Under the pieces are notes generated by a model. It did no database searches and was not told where the DNA came from. It worked only from the letters and a program-made list of their open reading frames with translations. A DNA stretch of 64,000 nt, from contig NW_025408675.1 of the NCBI RefSeq assembly GCF_020360975.1, forward strand, positions 2,294,001 through 2,358,000. The letters are read 5' to 3'. A program made the translations under genes and the position numbers. Positions 1 through 10,422 of the stretch are shown here, piece after piece. How positions within the stretch are numbered: the first letter of the stretch is position 1; every line of letters starts with the position of its first letter. Origin of the DNA: Hirsutella rhossiliensis (lineage: Eukaryota; Ascomycota; Sordariomycetes; Hypocreales; Ophiocordycipitaceae).

Positions 1-1640
1 CGGCTTGTACTCTGGACTTCAATCCTCCCTCTTCTCTCCTATCGCCTCCCTCATCGATGACCGCCATCCCCCTGCAGGGCACCACGTCTTCGTGCATTTC
101 TGCCTGCGACTAATCCTATCTTTACGACCTCGTTATTTCGCTCCGAGACGGCCTGTTTCTCACGCTGAAGCGTCCGTCCCGCGAGCGCCCCTTCCAACGC
201 ACCTCTGTCCGTGTTCGTCCATTGCTCCGCCTGCATGTTCATTTCACGTCGAAACCTGGCCCTCTCATAACGGGACAGTGCAAAAAGCTGCTAACTAGTT
301 CAGTTCAGACTATTTGGCAAGCTTGGAATCGATCTTCTATCGTTCCACTCGAATCCCTCTATTTAATATAGATATCGTCACTCGCCTATTCGTTCGAACG
401 AATGCAACAGTCCTCGGCGCGGATGCTCAGAACAGCGTGATAGCTTGTCAGTCAATGGCAAAAATGCCGCATACGTCGGACTTCCCCGATGGTTGACCCA
501 GGAGGCCTCCGCAACGCTCCAACTACGGCAGCGGCTGACGCCTTGACGAGCCGATGCAGTCTCACGAGCGGGCGCATTAAGGTGACACGTCATCAGCAGC
601 ATGGGGCGGGAACTTTTGATGCGACGATCGCGGCTCGGCGTTGTCTCGGCCTTGCGCTTTCCGACGGGCTGCGTCGTCAGCAATGGCGCGACCAACCCCT
701 GGAAGTCTTTTGCGGAGGTTCTTGTCGATCAAGCGAATGCTTGGCTCGGTCTCGACCCAGAAGCTGAGACAAACTTGCATTAGGGGTAGGACGAAGGTGA
801 TTGGGGGAACCGAGGCCCTACGACGGCATAGAGAGCCTACGTGTGAAGCGCTGGGCGGATTCGGGAGACGCCGGAGATAATAGGCTCGTTCCGCGGTCAT
901 ATCGCTTAGACGAGGAGTACTTCCGGACCGTGTTTCGTCATATGCGGCTCGGCGTTAGGGTGACTGGCGGCAAGCTGGATAAGAGCGGAGACGAAGGCTA
1001 ACTTAAGGGGAGCCTAGACCTAGCAACTAAGAATCGCGTTTTTTTGCGATCGGGGACAAGGAATAAGGCAGCCATCTAGAGCCAGCTGAGCAGTCTTCTC
1101 GAGCATTTAAGGTCCTTCGCCCCCCACGCTTGTTCAGAGAAAGTTCATCAACGACGCTCTCGTATCACCCCCGAGACAGCATTTTACACGCGGCAGTAAT
1201 CCCTCCACTATAACCACTCTTATTACTCTCGATAATCCGATTTTCTAGACTCCGCTAGAGGCGCACTTAGCGGATCCTTCCGTTATAAAGTTCTCGCGCC
1301 TATCGGGACATTAGTTGCCTCCAGCTATAACAGCAGCGTCCTTACGTCACGCTTCCACGGGGGCGGATAAGGGGCGAAGACGTCCATCGGCTGGTCAGCC
1401 ATAGACTACGAATAACATAATATTAATTTCTTCCGATAAAGAATCTAACGTAAACGATTATAACGACGATAACGACTAATACGATTTCAACGCCGATAAG
1501 TCATATCTAGATAACTCGCTTCCGTCGATCGCCACTATTGCGGCATCCATTGCCAGCGAGCAGCTTAGAGGTTAGCAATCCTAAAGTAGCGTTCTAGCGA
1601 GCGGACGGGCTGATAGTTCCTCTAGTAACTACCGATCCTT
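1..1640. other. Ordinary-composition flank with no supported gene
   Basis: CpA and TpG are common here, unlike the DNA to the right, so this stretch has escaped most of the mutation seen elsewhere. The open frames are short (at most about 107 codons), overlap one another on both strands and show no recognisable motif. From about 1000 to 1640 TpA becomes more frequent and stops accumulate, which suggests a gradient into the mutated zone. I see nothing I can name. Confidence 0.5.
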
Positions 1641-2161
1641 AAGAGTCCGAGACTGTTAAAACTGGAAACGCCCGCCTATGTGGTGCATCTGCCATTGATC
1701 AAGTAGGACAGCCAGCTAATACAAGGACATCATCGCTAGCTTCATCCCTTAGCAACCCTGTCGATACCTTGCCCGTGGCAATCGCCTCGCTCCGGACAGC
1801 CCCCCATATATCCGAAGATCATAATAATTTGCTTAATTAAGATGCGAATATCTCTTATCAATCCCGTTCTATATTTGCCGCCGACTCTATTTCTCCTCAG
1901 TCCATGGTCTACCTAAGCACGACTCCCCTAAATCGACGTGGACTTATTCGTGGTTCTGACATCGAGGGCCAACCAAGAGCTGCCGCCACACATGATGGCT
2001 TGGGCCATATAGGGGTCGACGAATCAGCTTCAGCTCAAAGGACTATAATAGAACCCGAGAATTCCAGCCCCGGTCAAAGAAGCCCAAGTAATAACGGCGA
2101 ACGGCATACGCCATTAGCAGACAATCGTGGGCGTGTTTCTATTGCTTCCACATCACCTTGA
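1640..2161 (+). pseudogene. Hypothetical gene fragment, Ser/Asn/Gln-rich
   Basis: One forward frame is open for roughly 170 codons up to a TGA at 2159-2161, after a TAA near 1638 that could be a former CAA. The only in-frame ATG is at 1904, which would give 85 residues. The frame stays open upstream of it, so 1904 may be internal. The product is polar and low-complexity, with runs such as SSLSNP and AASIA in alternative frames, and has no recognisable domain. Codon composition is less TpA-biased than downstream. It could be the last exon of a cellular gene or simply a chance open frame. Confidence 0.3.
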
Positions 2162-2250
2162 ACTAATCAAGCACACGTTAAGGATCTTAAGTCAATAAAA
2201 ATCCTAGGGCATGTTCCTAAAATACTAATAAGACTAGGAGGCGATTATAG

Positions 2251-3490
2251 ATGTCCTAGACTGTCGGCAGCAGGCGTAGTTATCGTCGTGTCGTAGCAAA
2301 GAGAGATTATATAGAAGACCGGATGGATTATAGTGATGATGAGGACGTGCTAGTACGCAAGCGTTATAAAGCTGCGGCCCCGGCTCGCAGGCAGCGCGAT
2401 CAGGTTGTGAATCCTCGACAGCCTCCGAGACCCCAATCACGCCGTGCCCGGAGGCAAAAGGGCAACAGCGACATCGTCTCGTCTTTAAATAGCGAGGCTG
2501 CTAGCCTAGCAAGCTACGAGGAATAGCCCCTTCTCGATGCGGTGCTAAAGTGCGCCCGAGATAACGGTACGGCAACGTTTTAGCTATAGTTTATATAGGC
2601 TACCTCGTATATAGCATACGCTAGCTCGAAAGTCCTCGGCCCTAGTCTCGCAATTCTAATAAAGAGAAATAGGTCGTCCGTAGAAGGTAGCTTAGAAGAG
2701 CTAATTTAGCGAGATAGCGTAGATAGCGATACCGACGATATCTACTAGGTAGAATGCTTACTAGCTCGGTAGGGGAAGTATACTTTCTTCCTAAGGTAGT
2801 ATAACGGTCCTATAGGGTAGGAGCTAAAGAGGAATATTCTAGATAAGTAGATACTTAATAAATTTAAGGCGAGGTATTAAGGTTTCGATAAGGGAGTTAA
2901 CGTTCTAGATTCGCGAGGTAGGGCTAGTAAACGTTAATATCTCTTATACTAGTATAGTCGCCCGCTATATAAGGACTTATAGGTAGACGAGAAACTAATA
3001 AGCATAAATCGAATAAAGAGTAGGGTATACGGGTTAGGTATTACTATCTAAAAGTCCAGCCTATATAGATATAGCGCCGTTAGAGCGCGAGTAAAATTTA
3101 CTTAGGAAATAATTTTAGAGATATTATCTTATTATATTAGGTATTATAGTTAGTCTTCGATCGAAAGGGTAAAGATTTATCGTGCGTTATATATCTCGAA
3201 GAGGGGGTCTAGCTATACCGGAGTTAGCGGCGGAGCCTATTAAGATTTAGTAGGCTTTATCGGCTTCTTTAAGGAGAATAATAAAGTCTAAATTATTAAT
3301 AGCAATAAGGATATATATTATCGTTATAGCTCGGTTAAGTAGTACTAAGAATAGCACGTCTGCGACTAAACCTAACCGATAAATATAGCGAAAACGTAAC
3401 CCTAGAAAGCTATCGAGGCATTTAGCTATATAAATTAAGAGATCGAAGCACTATAAGCACCTCTATTCTAAGCAAAATAAACTAGGAAGA
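2251..3490 (+). pseudogene. RIP-degraded ORF with a chromodomain-like segment
   Basis: A frame starts at ATG 2251, meets TAG at its third codon (likely a former CAG), and is open from 2323 to 2526. It then continues in phase through many TAG/TAA codons to about 3490. The N-terminus is basic and disordered (repeated Arg/Gln, acidic patch SDDED). At about 2730-2860 the reading YQVECLLAR, then FFLRWYNG with TAG read as Trp, then ELKRNILD, resembles a chromodomain: hydrophobic start, aromatic strand, and WEPxxNI-like end. About 200 further codons, including a Phe/Gly-rich stretch near 3240-3290, are unrecognised. It lies just upstream of element A. It may be an accessory ORF of a transposon or a host chromodomain gene that has been mutated. 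Confidence 0.45.
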
Positions 3491-4020
3491 TAAGGAGAAC
3501 GTAAATAAGAATAAAGAGCGTAAAGGATACTATAAAGATAAGTCAGAAATAAGGCTCGTATTCTATAAGAGCGCTACTAAGAGGTATAGGCTAATAAAGT
3601 ACTTAGGTATATAGTACTAATATATTAGTAGGGTATTAGTAGGGAATCGTGCCTACCCTACTTATAAGTTATAGACTACTTACTACTACGATTAAAAAGG
3701 AGAAATTCCTCTTCTCGTAAGCTTTAATCTTATAATAAGGAGAATATAATATATATAGTATAGTACCTCTAGCTATCTCTACTACCTAACTAATTATACT
3801 ATAATATATATTCCCTTATAGTTTTTAAAGCTTCCTTTTTTAGTTACTTAATAAAAATAGCTACTTAGAGAAGACTATATAACGCTCTTATAGCGTAATA
3901 TAGTAGTTAACTAGTTAAGGCCTCTTTATTATATATATTAAGTATCTACTTAAGAGATAAAGAATAGGAAGATATATCCTTAAAATAGACCCTTATTATA
4001 GATAGCGTTATAACTATATT
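3490..4020. other. AT-rich spacer, possibly the 5' LTR/leader of element A
   Basis: No frame can be followed here. The sequence is dominated by TA steps and stop codons in all six frames, and it precedes the start of recognisable gag of element A. A 5' LTR would be expected in this position, but I found no second copy in the window to define one. Confidence 0.3.
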
Positions 4021-5060
4021 AAAGATATCGCTACTTATAAGTATAAGATAACTATCTTATAAGGAAAAGTTTATAGCTTTATAAGCGCGTATTAAAGAGC
4101 TAGAGGAGATAAAACGCCTATAAGATCGCGTTATATAGTTAGAAGAGGAAATTACTAAACGTACTAGTATTATTATTATCTATTTAGGAAAGTATTAATA
4201 GTCCTACTCCCTTAAATCGGACGGTAGTTATAGTAGTAAGGTTAAGATTAAAAATATCGCTTAATTATCTTAACCTACTAATATATAGAAATATCTAAAC
4301 TAGATTTACGATTTAAAGGACGCTTTTAAGGTAGCGCCTAGACGTTTTTATCGTAATAAAATAAAGATCTTCTATATAGTAGATTATATATATAGCGACT
4401 ATAAAGCGAGATAGCGCTAATACTTTAAAGAATAAACGCCGATTAACTAAACTAAATATAGTATAGATTAAGTATACTTTAAAGAATAAATACTTATCTT
4501 AATTAAGGATACTATAAATAAGGAGATACTATTAGCGATATAATTAAAGGAGGCTTATTAATAAGAAGGCTAGTCCCCCTTAAAGTTTAGCTTATACCTT
4601 AACTCCTTAAAGAGGTATTTTAAACGCTTATTAGAAAAGGTATATACTCTTATATTTTTCGCTAAGCTAGAGCTATAACTTTAAGACTAAATTAACCTTT
4701 ATTTAATACCTATTTATACTTATTAATAAGAAGAGCTTATATAAGTCGCTTAATAATATTAAGATACTACTACTAATAAGAAGTAATATATTAATACTAC
4801 TTTTACCTTTAAAAGAACTAAGAATAAAAGTAGTACTATACCCTAAGGTAGTATATATAGGGGGAGGAATTAAAGGGGCTAATAAGCTAGGCTAAATCGT
4901 TAAGTAAATACTACCGATTTAACTAATAACTAGTAAGCTAGCGATATACTTACTAAGGGCTAAACTAAGGGATATTATTAATAAAGAGGATCTTTTACTT
5001 AATTAGGAATTATATATTTCTAATATAATAAGCTAGGATACCTATATATAAAATATCTAA
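4020..5060 (+). pseudogene. Element A gag
   Basis: This is the decayed structural protein of a Gypsy element. A charged N-terminal region with repeated Glu/Lys/Arg (about 4080-4170) is followed by a capsid-like stretch (about 4290-4720) in which LNSLKRYF and related helical segments can be read. It ends near 4995-5050 with a nucleocapsid zinc knuckle whose last three ligands remain visible only as mutated forms (YNKLGYLYIKY from an expected CxxCxxxGHxxxxC). Cys to Tyr and His to Tyr are the changes expected when TG becomes TA and CA becomes TA. Pol follows directly. Confidence 0.6.
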
Positions 5061-5099
5061 ATATTTTAAAGGTAGAGACCTTAGTAAAGACTCTTAGAT

Positions 5100-8000
5100 T
5101 TAATACTATAAACTAAGGAAAAGGTAAGATATTAAGGTAAACGCCTTTCTTTTAATAGACTTAATACCTATAAGATAGTTACTTAAAACTCTTATAACGA
5201 TATTAAAGCGAAACCTTACTAAGGTCCCTATATACTTAGATACTTATAGTACTATTAACCTTATAAATATATACTTTACTTAGTAGTAGGGATTACTATA
5301 AGTAGCACTATTATACCTTAGGATATTAAGGCTAAGTAATAATAAGGTAAGAGAGTATAAAGTATAGTTAGTACTACTTTAAATAATAAATATAAAAGGT
5401 ATTAAAAAGATAATTACTTATTTTTATATTAGTATTAATAAGTTAACGCTAAATAATTAAGTATTAATCCTTTTATTAATTACTACCTTAGAGGATAAAC
5501 GTATCTATATTATCTTATAGAAATAATAGTAATAGTTTAAGTATTAACTAAGTAGTAAAACCCTATAAAATCCCTATAGATTCCTTTAAGAATATAAGAA
5601 TAAGGTAAGGGTATATATAATAGCGCTTTATCCTAAGCTAATCTTACTATTAAATAAAGATAAAGATAAAGGGATTTTATAAGAAGAATAGGCTAAAATC
5701 CTATTAACTCTTTACTAGTTTCAAGATACTTTCTTAGCTAATAAATCCGACTTACTACTAGCTAGAAAGGGAATAGATTACTTAATTAATTTAATCCTTA
5801 ATATAAAACCCCCTTATAAACCGATTTACCTTTTATTATAAAAGGAACTCTAAGTATTATATAACTAGATCTAAGATATAATAAAAAGGAAAATAATCTA
5901 AGAGTTAAAGAGCTTAGCTAGGGCGCTTATCCGTTTTATTTTAAAAAAGAATAATACCTTATAGCTATATATAGACTACTAAGAACTTAAGTAGGTTATA
6001 TAAAAGAATTAGTACCTTTTACCCTTTATTTTAGAGATTATTAACCGTTATTAAAGAGCTAAGTATTTTTCTAAGATTAATATATAGAATATATATTAAC
6101 GTATTTAAATTTAAAAAGGAGATAAATAAAAGACTACTTTTTAAACGTATTATAGATATTTCGAATACTTAGTAATACCCTTTAAACTTACTAATATACT
6201 AGCTATATCTTAAAGCTATATTTATTAAGCGCTTAAAGGGCTTATAAATATAATCTATATAATCTACCTTAATAATATCCTTATATACTTTAAGATAAGA
6301 GAAGAATATACTAAATACTTAGGATAAGTAATAGAAAGGCTAAGGGCTATAGAGCTTTATATAAAACTATCGAAGTATATCTTTTATTAATAGTTAGTTA
6401 AGTTCCTTAGGTTTATTTTATCTATTAATAGGGTATTAATAGACCCTTAATAGGTAGAGGTAATAGCTTAATAGCCTAAACCTATAACCTACTATAATAT
6501 TTAGGTTTTTCTTAGGTTCTATAATTTTTACTAATAATTTATATATAGGTACTTAGGAGTTATAGCGCCCTTAACTATATTACTAAAAGGGAGTAAGAAT
6601 AAAAAGAAGCTAGGGAGTATAAAGCTAAACCTTATTAAAAGGGTAGCGTTTTAAGCTCTTAAGGATACTTTTTAAGGAGCCTTACTCCTTTAATATTATA
6701 ATCTAAAAATATATATTTATATCGAAATAAATATATTATAATTCGCGATAGTAAGGATTATCTCTTAACCTAATAATAAAGGGCATTACTATCTAATTAT
6801 ATTTTAGTTAAGGAAGTCTACTAGAGCTAAACTTAATTATAGTATTTTAGACTAAGAACTATTTATTATTATTAAGTTATTTAAATACTAGCAATATTAT
6901 ATTAAAGGGGCAGCGTATAATATATAGGTATTATTAGACTATTATAACCTTTAAACGTTTATATACTATACCTCCTTAAATAAAAGGTAAGTAAGATAGT
7001 ATATATATTTAGTACTATTTAACTTTATAATAAGTTTTATATAAGTAAATTAAACCTAGCGGATATACTATTAAGAATACCTAGATATAAGGGCGAGAAG
7101 CCCTTATTTATAAAACTATTACTAAAGCTATTAGTAAAGCTAGCTACTATTAATACTATATTTATATAAAGAAATAATAAAGTATTTTTATAAGTAAAGA
7201 GATACTTAACCTTAAGTTAATATAAGTATAGTAAAGTACCTTTATATAAGGAAAATATATAAGCTTATCTATAGCGAAACTATAATACTTTAAGCGTAAG
7301 ACCTCTATAATTAGCTAATTAAGCTAAAGAGAGAGCTAGTTATAAATAGTTACTTTTAAGGAAGACCGCTAAAGAAGCGGCCTACTATATAAAGGTTTAT
7401 ATAATAAAAGTTCTAGAACTACTACTAAAGTTACTAAAACGTACTTAGTTAGTTAATATAGTAATTAGTAAGCTAAAAGAGACTAAAAACTTCTTAAAAG
7501 GGAAGGGTTTCTAGTTAATATACTTAGATAGACTACTACTATAAAAGGGTTATATTATAATACTTTTAAAGGTAGCTTTATAATAAGAGCTAATATAGCC
7601 CTTTTATAATAATTCGTTTATAAGATACTTTAGCTTTTAATATACTAGCGAACTATTAATAAGGAACTTTTACTAAGATAAAATAATAAAATATATAAAT
7701 AAATACGTTTAGTTATACCTAGTATATTAAGGTATAGTATTTAAAGCGCATCGCCCTTATAGTACTATATAATTATTACTATATCTTATATAACTATAGG
7801 AAGAATTATTAATAGACTTTACTATAGGTTTACTTAAAGTATAGTATAATAAATAAGACGTTAATATAATCTTAGTAATTATAAACTAATATACTAAGTA
7901 TTACCTTTTCTTTCTTATCTTTAAGATAATAATAGCTTTAGAGCTAGTAGATTTATTTAATTACTAAGTTAAATTAGTATATAGACCTTTAAAAGGTATT

Positions 8001-8900
8001 ATCTTAAATAAAGGGTCCTTATTTATAAGTAAGTTTTAGTTAGAGCTTTATTTTATCTTATAAGTAAAATATAAGCTATCGATAGTATTTTACTTATAAA
8101 CTAATAAGTAAATAAAATAAATAAACTAAGCTATATAGTATTACTTAAGATACTTTATTAACTTAAAATAAACTAACTAAGCGTTACTCTTATATATTAC
8201 TTAATTTATATATAATAATACAAAGAACGTAATAACTAAGTTATTACTTAATAAAGTATTAATAGCTATTAACTAAACTTCTATATTAATATTAAGGATA
8301 ATATTATTTAAAAGGAAGTACCTAAAGTAAGAGTAAGGGTTACTAGGCTATAAGAGCTATAAAAGAGGCTTAAGGAATACTAAGGAAAAGCTATTAAATT
8401 ATAAGCGAAATACTATGATTTAAGGCACTAACTACTTATATTAAAAGTAAGAGATCTTATAGTATTATTTAATAAAGAACTTACGCTTTAAGGATAAAAA
8501 AAAGAAAACTCTTACCTAAGTATATTAGACCGTTTTAGGTCCTATAAGCTATTAAAAGTAAATATATTATCTTATGCTCCTTAAGAAGTACTTATATCTC
8601 TATAACCTTTTCTATATTAGTCTCTTAGAGCTATAAAAGGAGCGTAAAGGAACCTATAAAGATAGCGAAACCCTATTAATACTAAACTTAAAGGATAATA
8701 AAGGTAAATAGGAAGTCTAAGAGATTAAAGACTAAAAGAGATTTAAGGGCGATACCTTTTTCCTTATTAAATAATAAGGATAGCTAGCTAAGTATAACTA
8801 ATAGGTCGATATTAAAGATATAGCGAATAGCTAAGACCTTATTAAAAAATATACTACTTACTTAGCTAGGAAAAAGAAGTATAAGACTAAGTAAGGTAAG
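5100..8900 (+). pseudogene. Element A pol (PR-RT-RH-IN-chromodomain)
   Basis: A protease-like LDTYSTI motif is near 5240. RT is clear at about 5810-6300: a PPYKPIY start, an FILKKN block, an ALKGL helix, and the catalytic box read as YLNNILIY, where both Asp codons have become Asn (expected YxDD). RNase H follows to about 7010. Integrase includes RPYG near 7745 and the DFT catalytic Asp box near 7815. After a GPF-like block near 8540, a chromodomain is visible at about 8700-8850, with EEIKD at its start and a hydrophobic core FFLIK. All Trp codons of the chromodomain are now TAG. Many stops make it non-functional. Confidence 0.75.
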
Positions 8901-8991
8901 GAAACCTATTAGTATAAGGAGGCGCTATTAAATCGGTAATAAATCCCTATTAAATAGCTACTAACTTATTAATATATTAGTACGCTTAAAT

Positions 8992-9467
8992 CTTATAAAG
9001 AGAGATATAAGAAGTATATATAAAATATATAAAGGTAAAATTAAAAGTAAGGGGTTAGATAGGTAGGGCAAAGATATTTAATTCTTATAAGGGTAGTAAT
9101 TATAGTAAGGGGGTAATTATTATATTACCTTAATTCTCTTACTTTCTTCTATCTAACGCCCCTCTTTATACTTATTTAGTATCTTAATTAATAAAGAAGA
9201 TCTTACTTAAAGAAGCTACTAATATCCTCTTAACTACCGAGCTTTTTATTAGTTTTTCCCTTCCTTTCTAGCCGTTACTAGTATATCTATCTTATCTCTC
9301 GCTACCTCTATAAGAAGCTATTACTACTTTTGCTTCCCCTTATACCCCTACCCTCCTCTTTATACCTCCTTTTAGCTCCTTCCTTAAAACTTATTTTTTA
9401 GCTTCCTAGGTCCTTCTTTTTAAGGGATATCTCCGAGAACTATAAAATTAGGCTATGCTTCGCAATA
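8992..9467 (-). repeat. LTR of element B (3' LTR)
   Basis: This is about 476 bp and collinear with 30035-30509 and 36436-36910. The outermost bases of the family form a short inverted repeat, TCGCGAAG at one end and CTTCGCGA at the other, best preserved in the B2 copies and mutated here. The LTR is followed by sequence shared with the B2 interior (ACCCCCTTAGC). Confidence 0.8.
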
Positions 9468-9876
9468 TACCCCCTTAGCTATAGCCTACTATTATAGTAA
9501 GGGCATAGCTAATACGGCTTTAAGCTAGTAAGCGTATAAAGGAGGTTCTTAGCTCTATACTTATCGCTTTACTTAAGGAAAGTAAGGGCCCTTTTAGGTC
9601 CCTAGGCTCTTTTAAACCTACTTAAGGAATAGGAGCTTAAAAAGGGGAAAGTCTTATAAGAAAGGGGGCCTTCTTTAAAAGGAGAAACCTAATTAAAATA
9701 GGGAGCCCTTTAAAAGGAAAACCTCTTTTTTCTTCTTTAGCTATAAATATTACTTTCTTATACGGGCTATTAGCTCTTCTTATAGACTCTTAAAGTAGGC
9801 CTCTAAGGATAGCTTCTTATAGACGTCTTTTAGCTTAATTTACTATAAAAAGATAGCTAGCTTCTACTTTAGTAAG

Positions 9877-10045
9877 TATAAGAGTCTAGGCGTTGCCTAG
9901 ATAGTTAATAAGTATAGTTAATTAATAAGCTAGGCAGCTTAGTTAATTCGTTACCTTTTATCGCGTAAGTATAATACGCCGTACGTAGTAGAGGGGGGTA
10001 GTAGCGCGACTATAGCCTATGCCCTCTTAGGTCTACTCTATAATA
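9877..10045. repeat. TRIM left terminal direct repeat (169 bp)
   Basis: Matches 10254-10422 over its full length, differing mainly by C/T and G/A changes. It contains a short A+T-rich stretch and an AGCTTAGTT segment. Confidence 0.85.
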
Positions 10046-10253
10046 TATTAACTAAGCTACCTACTAGTCGTAGGTTTAAGTCCCCGTGTATAAGGCTAGA
10101 TAGGCGCGTATATATATAGGCGCCGTAGCCTAAAGGCGTGTATATAGTATAGGCAGCGGGGGATCTTAACCTAGGCTAATAGGTAGTGCGGCACCTAGGG
10201 GTAATAGCCTATTAACTAAGGGAGAACGGAAGAGAGCGCGGGAAGAAACTATA

Positions 10254-10422
10254 TATAAGAGTCTAGGCATTGCCTAGATAGTTAATAAGTATAGTTAATT
10301 AATAAGCTAGGCAGCTTAGTTAATTCGTTACCTTTTATCTTATACGTATAACACGCCGTATATAGTAGAGGGGGGTAGTAGTACGACTATAGCCTATACC
10401 CTCTTAGGTTTACTCTATAATA
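10254..10422. repeat. TRIM right terminal direct repeat (169 bp)
   Basis: Second copy of the 169-bp repeat. It is preceded by a purine-rich stretch at about 10221-10250 and followed by the GTAAG duplication. Confidence 0.85.

Larger units (their letters stand above)
4020..8991 (+). mobile_element. Element A: Ty3/Gypsy chromovirus relic
   Basis: The order gag, protease, reverse transcriptase, RNase H, integrase and chromodomain can be followed on the + strand, which defines a chromovirus-type Gypsy element. All domains are riddled with TAG/TAA stops from C-to-T and G-to-A changes. It ends abruptly at 8991, where the LTR of Copia element B starts. No 3' LTR was found, so it is truncated or was interrupted by B. 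Confidence 0.75.
9877..10422. mobile_element. TRIM-like miniature LTR element inside B
   Basis: Two 169-bp direct repeats (9877-10045 and 10254-10422) flank a 208-bp core with no ORF. A 5-bp target duplication GTAAG is present on both sides (9872-9876 and 10423-10427). Element B2 has the uninterrupted site (GTAGG at 30937-30941), which proves an insertion of exactly this unit. The repeats begin TATAAGAG and end TATAATA, the RIP form of TG...CA. A purine-rich run just before the second repeat fits a polypurine tract. The core also holds a tRNA T-arm-like GGTTTAAGTCC near 10072-10082. These are the marks of a terminal-repeat retrotransposon in miniature, which relies on proteins supplied elsewhere. 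Confidence 0.85.

Noticed and set aside
51..1001. Several overlapping ORFs of 60-107 codons in the left flank
   Set aside because: They overlap on both strands, have no recognisable motif and are as expected by chance in GC-balanced DNA.
8992..9467. Inverted ends TCGCGAAG/CTTCGCGA as a DNA transposon (MITE)
   Set aside because: The unit occurs twice as direct repeats flanking a complete Copia element, so it is an LTR.
10046..10110. A tRNA gene in the TRIM core
   Set aside because: Only a T-arm-like sequence is visible; no acceptor stem, anticodon arm or properly spaced A box could be built.
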